The position numbers were made by a program, and so were the translations under genes. Positions 10,552 to 18,338 of a stretch of DNA of 64,000 bases are shown here, piece by piece. Source of the stretch: Streptomyces sp. NBC_01723. GTDB taxonomy: Bacteria > Actinomycetota > Actinomycetes > Streptomycetales > Streptomycetaceae. How positions within the stretch are numbered: position 1 is the first letter of the stretch; each line of letters starts with the position of its first letter. The stretch covers positions 1,786,001 through 1,850,000 of the forward strand of contig NZ_CP109171.1 of NCBI RefSeq assembly GCF_036246005.1, read 5' to 3'. The notes beneath the pieces were generated by a model. That model had not been told where the DNA came from. It did not search any database and worked only from the letters and a program-made list of their open reading frames with translations.

Positions 10552-10622
10552 GCCCGAGGGAACCCGAACGCGACGCACACGACGAGCGCGACTCGCGCGA
10601 CGTGGAGGACGACAACAAGTGA
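10548..10622 (+). CDS. 24-codon ORF linking cobQ to the chelatase gene
   Basis: A short ORF begins with ATG inside the cobQ stop (ATGA) and ends in a TGA that overlaps the GTG start of the chelatase (GTGA). It encodes a very hydrophilic peptide made mostly of Arg, Asp and Glu, ending DVEDDNK. The chelatase ribosome binding site GGAGG (10604-10608) lies within it. This geometry suggests that ribosomes translate through it to reach the chelatase start. It could equally be a spacer or the remnant of a longer N-terminus of the chelatase; no function for the peptide is known to me. Confidence 0.45.
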   Translation: MSPREPERDAHDERDSRDVEDDNK

Positions 10623-12649
10623 CCAGTACCCCGTTCCCGTTCACGGCCGTCGTCGGCCAGGACGACCTGCGCCTCGCGCTGCTGCTGAACGCCGTCTCCC
10701 CGGCCGTCGGCGGCGTGCTGGTGCGCGGCGAGAAGGGCACCGCCAAGTCGACGGCCGTCCGCGCGCTCTCGGCGCTGCTGCCGGCCGTGGCGGTGGTCCC
10801 GGGCTGCCGCTTCTCCTGCTCCCCGGGGTCGCCCGACCCGGGCTGCCCCGACGGTCCGCACGAGCCCGGGACGGCCACCGAGCGTCCCTCGCGGATGGTC
10901 GAACTGCCCGTCGGCGCCTCCGAGGACCGGCTCGTCGGCGCCCTCGACATCGAGCGGGCGCTCGCGGAGGGCGTGAAGGCCTTCGAGCCCGGGCTGCTGG
11001 CCGCCGCGCACCGCGGGATCCTGTACGTGGACGAGGTCAACCTCCTCCACGACCACCTGGTGGACCTGCTCCTCGACGCCGCCGCGATGGGCGCCTCGTA
11101 CGTCGAGCGCGAGGGCGTGTCGGTGCGGCACGCCTCGAAGTTCCTGCTGGTCGGCACCATGAACCCCGAAGAGGGCGAGCTGCGCCCGCAGTTGCTGGAC
11201 CGGTTCGGGCTGACGGTGGAGGTCTCCGCCTCGCGCGAGCCCGACCAGCGGGTGGAGGTCGTACGGCGCCGGCTCGCGCACGACGACGACCCGGCCGGTT
11301 TCGTGGCCCGCTGGGCGGACGAGGAGGCCGCCGTACGGGCGCGGATCGTGGCGGCCCGGGAGCTGCTGCCGTCGGTGACGCTGGGCGACGCGGCGCTGCG
11401 GCAGATCGCGGCGACCTGCGCCGCCTTCGAGGTGGACGGCATGCGGGCCGACATCGTGATGGCCCGGACCGCGACCGCGCTGGCGGCCTGGGCCGGGCGG
11501 ACCGACGTCCTGGCGGAGGACGTCCGCCAGGCGGCGCTGCTGGCACTGCCGCACCGGCGGCGGCGCAACCCCTTCGACGCGCCCGGCCTCGACGAGGACA
11601 AGCTCGACGAGACGCTGGAGGAGTTCGGCGACCAGGGCGAGGACGACCCCGATCCGGACCCGGACCCCGGTCCCGACGGTCCCGGTGGCGGTGGTGGACG
11701 TCCGCCCGAGGAGGGGCCGCAGGGCGGTGCGGACGACACGGGTGTCCCGCCCGAGGCCGGTACCGGTGACGAACCCGGGCCGGCACCCGCCGGGGGCGGC
11801 GCCGGGGAGCGGTCCGCCGTACGGGCCGCCGAGCCGTTCCGAACCAAGGTGCTGAGCGTGCCCGGACTCGGCGAGGGGGCCGCCGGGCGGCGCTCCCGGG
11901 CCCGGACCGAGCACGGGCGGACCACCGGCGCCCGCAGGCCGCGCGGGGCGCTGACCAAGCTTCACCTGGCGGCGACCGTTCAGGCGGCGGCTCCGCACCA
12001 GCGGGAGCGCGGCCGGGCGGGGCGCGGTCTGGTGGTACGCCGGGACGACCTGCGGCAGGCGACCCGCGAGGGGCGCGAGGGCAACCTCGTGCTGTTCGTC
12101 GTCGACGCCTCCGGATCGATGGCGGCGCGGCAGCGGATGAGCGCCGTGAAGGGCGCCGTGCTGTCGCTGCTGCTGGACGCCTACCAGCGGCGGGACAAGG
12201 TGGGTCTGGTGACCTTCCGGGGTTCGGCCGCCGACGTGGCGCTGCCGCCGACGTCGTCGGTGGACGCGGCGGCGGCCCGGCTGGAGTCGCTGCCGACCGG
12301 CGGCCGCACGCCGCTCGCGGCCGGGCTGCTCAAGGCGCACGAGGTGCTGCGGGTGGAGCGGCTGCGGGACCCGGCACGCCGGGCGCTGGTCGTGCTGGTG
12401 ACGGACGGGCGGGCCACCGGGGGTGTGGAGCCGGTGGCGCTGGCGGGACGCGCGGCGCGGCTGTTCGCGGCCGAGGGCACCGCCTCCGTGGTCGTGGACT
12501 GCGAGTCGGGGCCGATCCGGCTGGGGCTCGCCGGGCAGCTCGCGGGGGAGCTGGGCGGTACGGCGGTGACCCTCGACGAGTTGCGGGCGGACTCGATCGC
12601 GGGGCTGGTCAAGGATGTGCGGGATACCGGAACAAGGAGGGCCGCGTAG
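10619..12649 (+). CDS. Magnesium/cobalt chelatase AAA+ and VWA subunit (fused I-D type)
   Basis: A 676-aa protein combining a ChlI/BchI-like AAA+ motor with a ChlD/BchD-like von Willebrand A domain. Walker A GEKGTAKST is at 37-45, Walker B ILYVDEVNLLHDH near 137, and the arginine-finger region MNPEEGELRPQLLDRFG near 180. An acidic/Pro/Gly linker (about 335-415, DPDPDPDPGPDGPGG) leads to the VWA domain with MIDAS motif DASGS (496-500). Such proteins energise insertion of cobalt into hydrogenobyrinic acid diamide together with the large subunit CobN, which is not in this window. GTG start, coupled to the small ORF before it; 1-bp overlap with cobO. Confidence 0.93.
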   Translation: MTSTPFPFTAVVGQDDLRLALLLNAVSPAVGGVLVRGEKGTAKSTAVRALSALLPAVAVVPGCRFSCSPGSPDPGCPDGPHEPGTATERPSRMVELPVGASEDRLVGALDIERALAEGVKAFEPGLLAAAHRGILYVDEVNLLHDHLVDLLLDAAAMGASYVEREGVSVRHASKFLLVGTMNPEEGELRPQLLDRFGLTVEVSASREPDQRVEVVRRRLAHDDDPAGFVARWADEEAAVRARIVAARELLPSVTLGDAALRQIAATCAAFEVDGMRADIVMARTATALAAWAGRTDVLAEDVRQAALLALPHRRRRNPFDAPGLDEDKLDETLEEFGDQGEDDPDPDPDPGPDGPGGGGGRPPEEGPQGGADDTGVPPEAGTGDEPGPAPAGGGAGERSAVRAAEPFRTKVLSVPGLGEGAAGRRSRARTEHGRTTGARRPRGALTKLHLAATVQAAAPHQRERGRAGRGLVVRRDDLRQATREGREGNLVLFVVDASGSMAARQRMSAVKGAVLSLLLDAYQRRDKVGLVTFRGSAADVALPPTSSVDAAAARLESLPTGGRTPLAAGLLKAHEVLRVERLRDPARRALVVLVTDGRATGGVEPVALAGRAARLFAAEGTASVVVDCESGPIRLGLAGQLAGELGGTAVTLDELRADSIAGLVKDVRDTGTRRAA

Positions 12650-13248
12650 TGCCCAAGGGACAGCCGAGTGTCGTACCGGACGACGGACTGACGACCCGAC
12701 AGCGGCGCAACCGGCCGCTGGTCTTCGTGCACACCGGGATCGGGAAGGGCAAGTCCACCGCCGCCTTCGGGCTGGCGCTGCGCGCCTGGAACCAGGGATG
12801 GCCCGTCGGGGTGTTCCAGTTCGTCAAGTCGGCCAAGTGGAAGGTCGGCGAGGAGAACGCCCTGCGGGTGCTCGGCGCATCCGGTGAGGGCGGCACCGTC
12901 GACTGGCACAAGATGGGCGAGGGGTGGTCCTGGGTCCAGCGCGACCAGCAGCAGGACAACGAGGAGAAGGCCCGGGAGGGCTGGGAGCAGGTCAAGCGCG
13001 ACCTCGCCGCCGAGACGTACAAGCTGTACGTGCTGGACGAGTTCGCCTACCCGCTGCACTGGGGGTGGATCGACACCGACGAGGTCGTGTCCGTGCTGCG
13101 CGACCGGCCCGGCACCCAGCACGTCGTGATCACCGGGCGGAACGCGCCGCAGCAGCTGGTGGACTTCGCCGACCTGGTCACGGACATGTCCAAGGTCAAG
13201 CACCCGATGGACACCGGCCAGAAGGGGCAGAGGGGCATCGAGTGGTGA
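12649..13248 (+). CDS. cobO: Cob(I)yrinic acid a,c-diamide adenosyltransferase CobO
   Basis: A 199-aa enzyme that transfers the 5'-deoxyadenosyl group of ATP to the cobalt of corrinoids. The CobA/CobO family P-loop is GIGKGKST (30-37), followed by QFVKSAKWKVGE and the conserved LYVLDEFAYPLHWGW and VITGRNAP segments. Length matches the family. The GTG start overlaps the chelatase stop (TAGTG) and follows AAGGAGG. Its stop overlaps the cobB start, so the operon is tightly coupled here. Confidence 0.95.
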   Translation: MPKGQPSVVPDDGLTTRQRRNRPLVFVHTGIGKGKSTAAFGLALRAWNQGWPVGVFQFVKSAKWKVGEENALRVLGASGEGGTVDWHKMGEGWSWVQRDQQQDNEEKAREGWEQVKRDLAAETYKLYVLDEFAYPLHWGWIDTDEVVSVLRDRPGTQHVVITGRNAPQQLVDFADLVTDMSKVKHPMDTGQKGQRGIEW

Positions 13249-14612
13249 CGGCCTCCGTCCCCAGACTGGTCGTGGCCGCGCCCTCCTCGGGCAGCGGCAA
13301 GACCACCGTGGCCACCGGGCTGATGGCCGCGCTCGCCGCGCGGGGGCTGGCCGTGTCCCCGCACAAGGTCGGGCCCGACTACATCGACCCGGGGTACCAC
13401 GCGCTGGCCACCGGGCGGACGGGGCGCAACCTCGACGCCTACCTGTGCGGGCCCGAGCTGGTGGAGCCGCTGTTCCTGCACGGGGCTCGCGGCTGCGACA
13501 TCGCCGTGATCGAGGGCGTGATGGGGCTGTACGACGGGGCGGCCGGGGAAGGCGAACTCGCCTCCACCGCACACGTGGCCAAGCTGCTGCGGGCGCCCGT
13601 GGTGCTGGTCGTGGACGCGTCGGCGCAGTCTCGGTCGGTGGCGGCACTGGTGCACGGGTTCGTGTCCTTCGATCCGGACGTGCGGGTCGGGGGCGTGATC
13701 CTGAACAAGGTCGGGTCGGACCGGCACGAGGTGATGCTGCGGGAGGCGTTGGACTCCGTCGGGGTGCCGGTGCTGGGGGCGTTGCGGCGGGCCGCGCCGG
13801 TGGAGACGCCGTCGCGGCATCTGGGGCTGGTGCCGGTCGCCGAGCGGGGCTCGGCCGCGGTCGACGCCGTCGGGGCGATGGCGGCGTTGGTCTCCGAGGG
13901 GTGTGACCTGGAGGGGCTGGTGGCGTTGGCCCGGAGGGCCGGGGAATTGTCCGGTGCGGCTTGGGACGCGGGTGCGGTGGTTCGTTCCTCGCCCCCGCCG
14001 CGGCTGGAGAACGCCCGGGTCGCTGTCGCGGGCGGGGCCGCGTTCACCTTTTCCTATGCCGAGCATGCCGAACTGCTCGCGGCGGCGGGGGCGGAAGTCG
14101 CCGTCTTCGATCCGTTGCGGGACGAGGAGTTGCCGGAGGGGACGCGGGGGCTGGTGATCGGGGGCGGGTTCCCCGAGGTGTACGTCTCCGAGTTGTCGGC
14201 CAACGAGGGGCTGCGGAAGTCCGTCGCCGAGCTGGCGCGCGGGGGTGCGCCCGTCGCGGCGGAGTGTGCGGGACTGCTGTACCTGGGCCGGGAGCTGGAC
14301 GGGCTGCCCATGTGCGGGGTGCTGGACGCCTCCGCGCGGATGTCGGGGCGGCTCACCCTCGGGTACCGGGACTGCGTGGCGCTGACCGACAGTCCGCTGG
14401 CCGTGGCGGGGACGCGGATGCGGGGGCACGAGTTCCACCGGACCGTCGTGGAGCCGGGGGCCGGGGCGACGCCGGCGTGGGGGATGCGGACGCCGGAACG
14501 GCGCGTCGAAGGGTTCGTCGAGGGTGGCGTGCACGCGAGTTACCTGCACACGCACTGGGCGGCGGAGCCGTCGGTCGCCCGTCGGTTCGTGGAGAGGTGC
14601 CGGGCGTCGTGA
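13245..14612 (+). CDS. cobB: Cobyrinic/hydrogenobyrinic acid a,c-diamide synthase CobB
   Basis: A 455-aa ATP- and glutamine-dependent amidase for the a and c side chains. The N-terminal P-loop is SSGSGKTT (Lys19), followed by HKVGPDYIDPGYH and EGVMGLYDGAAGEG. The C-terminal glutaminase has Cys341 in AECAGLLYLG and His in GHEFHRT. It starts at GTG 13245, overlapping cobO by 4 bp, with GAGGGG upstream; the GTG at 13242 is equally possible. It is the last gene of the riboswitch operon and ends 11 bp from the convergent ZIP gene. Confidence 0.95.
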   Translation: MTASVPRLVVAAPSSGSGKTTVATGLMAALAARGLAVSPHKVGPDYIDPGYHALATGRTGRNLDAYLCGPELVEPLFLHGARGCDIAVIEGVMGLYDGAAGEGELASTAHVAKLLRAPVVLVVDASAQSRSVAALVHGFVSFDPDVRVGGVILNKVGSDRHEVMLREALDSVGVPVLGALRRAAPVETPSRHLGLVPVAERGSAAVDAVGAMAALVSEGCDLEGLVALARRAGELSGAAWDAGAVVRSSPPPRLENARVAVAGGAAFTFSYAEHAELLAAAGAEVAVFDPLRDEELPEGTRGLVIGGGFPEVYVSELSANEGLRKSVAELARGGAPVAAECAGLLYLGRELDGLPMCGVLDASARMSGRLTLGYRDCVALTDSPLAVAGTRMRGHEFHRTVVEPGAGATPAWGMRTPERRVEGFVEGGVHASYLHTHWAAEPSVARRFVERCRAS

Positions 14613-14623
14613 ACGGCGGCCGC

Positions 14624-15352
14624 TCACTCCGCGATGCCGACCACCAGCCAGATGAAGGCCGCGCCGGCAACGGTGCACAGCAGGGTCGAGCGGGCCGGGT
14701 GCTCGTGGTGGGCCTCGGGCAGGATCTCGGCGGCGGCGAGGTAGAGCAGTACGCCGCCGAACAGGCCGAGATACGCACCGAGCACGCCCTCCGGGATCGT
14801 GAAGAGCAGGGTGGAGGCCGCGCCGGCCACGGGTGCCAGGGCGTCGGCGACCAGCATCGCGATCGCGCGGCGGCGGGCGTTCCCGTACAGGCTGGTCAGC
14901 GTGTAGGTGTTGAAGCCGTCCGCGAAGTCGTGGGCGATCACCGCCATCGCCACCGCCGCGCCCATGCCGCCGCCCACCTGGAAGGCGGCGCCGATCGCCA
15001 CGCCGTCCATCGCGCTGTGCCCGACCATCGCGGCGGCCGCCGTGAGGCCCACCTCGGGCGAGCGCTGCGCGTGCTCGTCGGCGCCGTGCGCGGCGCGGCG
15101 GGCGGCCAGCAGGCGTTCCACCAGGTGCGCGAGGAGGAAGCCGGCGACGAAGAGCAGCAGCGCCTCGGGTACGCCGAACACCTCGTCGCCGGCCGCCTCC
15201 AGTGCCTCGGGCAGCAGGTCGAGGCCGACGACGCCCAGCATCAGGCCGCCGGCCAGCCCCAGGACCAGGTGGCGCCGGTCGGTCACGCGCTGTGCCGTCC
15301 AGCCGCCGGCCAGCGTCATCAGGAACGCGCCGAGCGCGACGAAGACCGCCAT
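14624..15352 (-). CDS. ZIP family divalent metal transporter
   Basis: A 242-aa integral membrane protein with about eight hydrophobic segments. Transmembrane segment 4 carries HSAMDG and segment 5 carries AHDFADG, the paired His/Asp metal-site motifs of ZIP transporters. A short His/Asp-containing loop (HGADEHAQRS) separates segments 3 and 4, and HHEHPARS precedes the last helix. It should import zinc or another divalent ion into the cytoplasm. Its position inside the cobalamin cluster makes cobalt an attractive but unproven substrate. ATG start at 15352; divergent from the cobE-cobC pair. Confidence 0.87.
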   Translation of the reverse strand: MAVFVALGAFLMTLAGGWTAQRVTDRRHLVLGLAGGLMLGVVGLDLLPEALEAAGDEVFGVPEALLLFVAGFLLAHLVERLLAARRAAHGADEHAQRSPEVGLTAAAAMVGHSAMDGVAIGAAFQVGGGMGAAVAMAVIAHDFADGFNTYTLTSLYGNARRRAIAMLVADALAPVAGAASTLLFTIPEGVLGAYLGLFGGVLLYLAAAEILPEAHHEHPARSTLLCTVAGAAFIWLVVGIAE

Positions 15353-15414
15353 GGGCCCTTGCTATCCGATCAGGGCGCGTTCGCGCGCGCACGACAGCGG
15401 CAACGGCGGTAAAT

Positions 15415-15939
15415 ATGCGCAGGATGAGCGGGACGGAAGCGGATTCCGTGCCCGGACGTGCGGTGCGGCCCGCGTCGTCGGTCGTCGTCGGCGTCGGCGC
15501 GTCCCGGGGCGTGCCGGTCGACGAGGTGCTCGCGCTGGTGGCGCTGGCGCTGGGCGAGGCGGGGCTGACGGCCGCGTCGGTCACGGAGCTGGCCACCCTC
15601 GACAGGAAGGCAGCGGAGCCCGGGATCGCCGTGGCCGCCGAGCGGCTGGGCGTGCCGCTGGTGACCTACAGCGCCGCGGAACTGGCGGCGGTCGGGGTGC
15701 CCCATCCCTCCGGTGCCGCGTTGGCGGCCGTGGGCACCGCGTCGGTCGCCGAGGCGGCGGCGCTGGCGGGTGGCGGAGCGCTCCTCGTGCCCAAGCGCAG
15801 ATCGGCGGCGCGTCCGGCACGGGCGACCTGCGCGGTGGTACGCCGGTCCGGACGCGGGACGGCGGACCCGGGCGCCGGGGCGGAGGACGGGGTGCGGCAC
15901 CATCACGCACATGGACACGCACACTCCCATGCGCGCTGA
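15415..15939 (+). CDS. cobE: CobE/CbiG C-terminal-domain protein with His-rich tail
   Basis: A 174-aa protein matching the CobE / C-terminal CbiG domain, which takes part in corrin ring contraction and acetaldehyde loss or a related step. The fold markers VVVGVGASRGVPVDEVL near the start and the LATLDRKAAEPGI segment are typical, as is VPLVTYSAAEL. The last 13 residues (HHHAHGHAHSHAR) form a His-rich tail that is not part of the normal domain and probably binds metal. The ATG at 15415 has a weak GGCGG site; the ATG at 15424 is an alternative. The tail-coding DNA overlaps the cobC start. Confidence 0.82.
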   Translation: MRRMSGTEADSVPGRAVRPASSVVVGVGASRGVPVDEVLALVALALGEAGLTAASVTELATLDRKAAEPGIAVAAERLGVPLVTYSAAELAAVGVPHPSGAALAAVGTASVAEAAALAGGGALLVPKRRSAARPARATCAVVRRSGRGTADPGAGAEDGVRHHHAHGHAHSHAR

Positions 15940-16999
15940 GCCGGGAACCCGGGGCCACGACCTGCGGCACCACGGGGACGCCGAGGTACGCGACGACGGC
16001 TCGGCGCTGGTGGACCTCGCGGTGAACGTCCGCGCGGACACGCCCCCGGTGTGGCTGCGCGAGCACGTGGCCGCCTCGCTGGGCTCGCTGGCCGCCTACC
16101 CCGACGGGCGGGCGGCGCGGGCCGCGGTGGCGGACCGGCACGGGCTGCCGGTGGAGCGGGTGCTGCTGACGGCGGGGGCCGCGGAGGCCTTCGTGCTGCT
16201 GGCGCGGGCGCTGAAGGTGCGGCGGCCGGTCGTGGTGCACCCCCAGTTCACGGAGCCGGAGGCGGCGCTGCGGGACGCCGGTCACACGGTCGACCGGGTG
16301 CTGCTGCGGGCCGCGGACGGTTTCCGCCTCGATCCGGCGGCCGTCCCGGAGGACGCCGACCTGGTGGTGGTCGGCAACCCGACCAACCCGACGTCGGTCC
16401 TGCACCCCGCGGGCGTGCTCGCGGGGCTGGCCCGTCCCGGGCGGACCCTGGTCGTGGACGAGGCGTTCATGGACGCGGTGCCGGGCGAGCGGGAGGCGCT
16501 GGCGGGGCGCGTCGACGTGCCCGGGCTGGTCGTCCTGCGCAGCCTGACCAAGACGTGGGGTCTGGCGGGGCTGCGCATCGGCTACGTCCTGGCGGCGCCC
16601 GAGACGGTGGCCGAGCTGGAGCGGGCGCAGCCGCTGTGGCCGGTGTCCACGCCCGCGCTGGCGGCGGCCGAGGCGTGTGTGGCGCCGCGGGCGCTGGCGG
16701 AGGCCGCCCACGCCGCCCACCGCGTCGCCGCGGACCGGGCCCATCTGGTCGCCGGGCTCGGGGAGTTCGCCGGGGCCGGTCTGCGGGTCGTCGAGCCCGC
16801 CGAGGGCCCCTTCGTCCTCGTCCGTCTCCCCCACGCCGCCGCGGTACGCCACCGGCTGCGCGGCCTCGGGTTCGCGGTACGGCGCGGGGACACGTTCCCC
16901 GGCCTGGACGAGGAATGGCTACGCCTCGCGGTCCGGGACCGTGCCACGTCGGACAGGTTCCTGCGGGCGCTGGAGCGGGCGATGCTGGCCCCGGCCTGA
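15911..16999 (+). CDS. cobC: CobC-type PLP-dependent L-threonine-O-3-phosphate decarboxylase / aminotransferase
   Basis: A 362-aa fold-type I PLP enzyme of the histidinol-phosphate aminotransferase group, resembling actinobacterial cobC. In B12 synthesis the related CobD/CobC protein supplies (R)-1-amino-2-propanol phosphate or helps attach it. Motifs: LTAGAAEAFVLLARAL near the PLP phosphate site, VVGNPTNPTSV with the pyridine-ring Asn, TLVVDEAFMDAVPGE with the ring-nitrogen Asp, SLTKTWGLAGLRIGY with the Schiff-base Lys, and the C-terminal carboxylate-binding Arg region. The ATG at 15911 overlaps cobE by 29 bp; the internal ATG at 15929 would shorten the overlap to 11 bp. Confidence 0.88.
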   Translation: MDTHTPMRAEPGTRGHDLRHHGDAEVRDDGSALVDLAVNVRADTPPVWLREHVAASLGSLAAYPDGRAARAAVADRHGLPVERVLLTAGAAEAFVLLARALKVRRPVVVHPQFTEPEAALRDAGHTVDRVLLRAADGFRLDPAAVPEDADLVVVGNPTNPTSVLHPAGVLAGLARPGRTLVVDEAFMDAVPGEREALAGRVDVPGLVVLRSLTKTWGLAGLRIGYVLAAPETVAELERAQPLWPVSTPALAAAEACVAPRALAEAAHAAHRVAADRAHLVAGLGEFAGAGLRVVEPAEGPFVLVRLPHAAAVRHRLRGLGFAVRRGDTFPGLDEEWLRLAVRDRATSDRFLRALERAMLAPA

Positions 17000-17195
17000 C
17001 GCCACCGCCGCCCGGCCCGAGGTGACGGCCCCGGCCGCGAGGCGCGGGAGCGGACCCGCCCTCACGGGGCTCGACCCGGCGGGACGCGCGCCGACGGGCC
17101 CCCTCCCCCGCACGCGCCCCCGGGGCCCGCCCCGGCGGGGTCTGCGGCGGCCGGGGCACGCCGGTCGCCGCATGTGCCGCCGTCCCCCTGACGCG

Positions 17196-18152
17196 TCAGC
17201 CGCGCCCGCGCCTGGCCAGGACCAGCGCTCCGCCGCCCGCCAGGACCAGGGCCGCGGCGCCGGCCGCGACGTACGGGGTCGCGGAGCTGCCGCCCGTCTC
17301 GGCGAGGCCGGCCTCGGCGCGGGCGCCCTGGGGCCTGGCGTCGGCCTCCGGTTCGGCGGCGGGCTCGGCCTCCTGGTCGGCCGCGGGCTCCTCGGCCTTC
17401 ACCGGGGGCTGCTCGGCCTCGTCCGCGGGCGCCGTCGGTGCCTCGCAGGCCGCCTTCGCGAGGGTGACGGTGCCGTGCACCTCGGCGACGTTCAGGTCGA
17501 GCGGGTTGACGGACACCTTCAGTTCGAGCGCGGTGGCGGCGGCCGTACGGGAGGTGGTCTCGGTCTTCGACAGGTCGAGCCGCACCTCGCCGACGCCGGG
17601 CACCTTCACGTCCGTCGTCCCGGCCGTGGTCAGCGTGACCTTCTTGCCGAGGACCGTCACGGCGCCCAGCAGGTTGGCCTCGGCGGCCGGCTTCTTCCCG
17701 GCCTCGCAGGTCGCCCTGGAGGTGACCTGCTCGACCTCGATCACCGACAGCAGCGGCAGCCCGGGGACGTGGAGCCGCGCCTTGGCGAGCTTGGTACGGC
17801 CCTCGCTCTTCCCGGCGTCCGCGGTCGCCCCGGCCTCGGCCACGTCGGCGCGCAGGACGCTGAAGGGCTTGCCGCCGTCGACGCCGTCCAGCCGGGCGGT
17901 CAGCGCGGTCTTCTCGGCGCTCGCGGGGGCCTGCACCTCGTTGAGGGTGACCGCGAGCGGGACGTTCACGGTCTTGTTGAGCAGGGAGACGTCGAGCCCG
18001 GTGCGCAGCACGGTGGCGCTCGCGCGGCCGTGGTCACCGGTCGCGTGGGCGGCGCCCGCGCCGGCCAGGGCCGCGGGACCGGCGGTCAGGACCGTGGCCG
18101 CCGCGACGGTGGCGAGGCGGCGTGCGGGCATGCGGAAGGTGTTGCCGTTCAA
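17196..18152 (-). CDS. Secreted cell-wall-anchored protein with LAXTG sortase signal
   Basis: A 318-aa exported protein. It has a Sec signal peptide (about 8-40, RLATVAAATVLTAGPAALAG... cut after AHA), an all-beta-looking ectodomain with two Cys residues (RATCEAG and KAACEAP), and a Pro/Glu/Ala-rich wall-spanning stretch. The C-terminus is a textbook sorting signal: LAETG at about 283-287 (DNA 17292-17306), a hydrophobic helix, then ARRGRG. LAXTG is the class E sortase motif in Streptomyces. The ligand or role is unknown; from memory the S. coelicolor counterpart is SCO1860. The start is uncertain: TTG at 18152 after a G-run, or ATG at 18131 (311 aa). Confidence 0.85.
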   Translation of the reverse strand: MNGNTFRMPARRLATVAAATVLTAGPAALAGAGAAHATGDHGRASATVLRTGLDVSLLNKTVNVPLAVTLNEVQAPASAEKTALTARLDGVDGGKPFSVLRADVAEAGATADAGKSEGRTKLAKARLHVPGLPLLSVIEVEQVTSRATCEAGKKPAAEANLLGAVTVLGKKVTLTTAGTTDVKVPGVGEVRLDLSKTETTSRTAAATALELKVSVNPLDLNVAEVHGTVTLAKAACEAPTAPADEAEQPPVKAEEPAADQEAEPAAEPEADARPQGARAEAGLAETGGSSATPYVAAGAAALVLAGGGALVLARRGRG

Positions 18153-18174
18153 GGTGGTGGGACCCCCAGTGAGA

Positions 18175-18195
18175 CATGCGTGCGGGACACGCATG
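18175..18195. promoter_or_regulatory. 21-bp perfect inverted repeat upstream of the surface-protein gene
   Basis: CATGCGTG and CACGCATG form 8-bp arms around CGGGA. The element ends 23 bp before the TTG start, so it lies in the 5' leader or promoter. It could be an operator or an mRNA hairpin. No cognate regulator is adjacent. The remainder of 18196-18338 shows nothing else I can name. Confidence 0.45.
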
Positions 18196-18338
18196 AGCGA
18201 CATGCTTGGGACCCGGAAAGAATGTCCCCGCGCACGCCGAACCGTCAGCGATCCAGGGTCACTTCACCCCTTCGTGGAGTTTTGGCGAACCCTTTCGAAT
18301 CCTCCGGCACGGGTGTTCGCCGCTGTCACTCCCGTCGG

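Noticed and set aside
8836..11958. Open minus-strand frame of about 1040 codons across the cob genes
   Set aside because: Composition is Ser/Arg/Pro noise produced by high GC; the plus strand holds cobD, cobQ and the chelatase.
16999..17195. Small frames between cobC and the surface-protein gene
   Set aside because: Extremely GC-rich filler with no start plus ribosome binding site and no protein-like stretch; several GC hairpins may act as terminators for the convergent genes.
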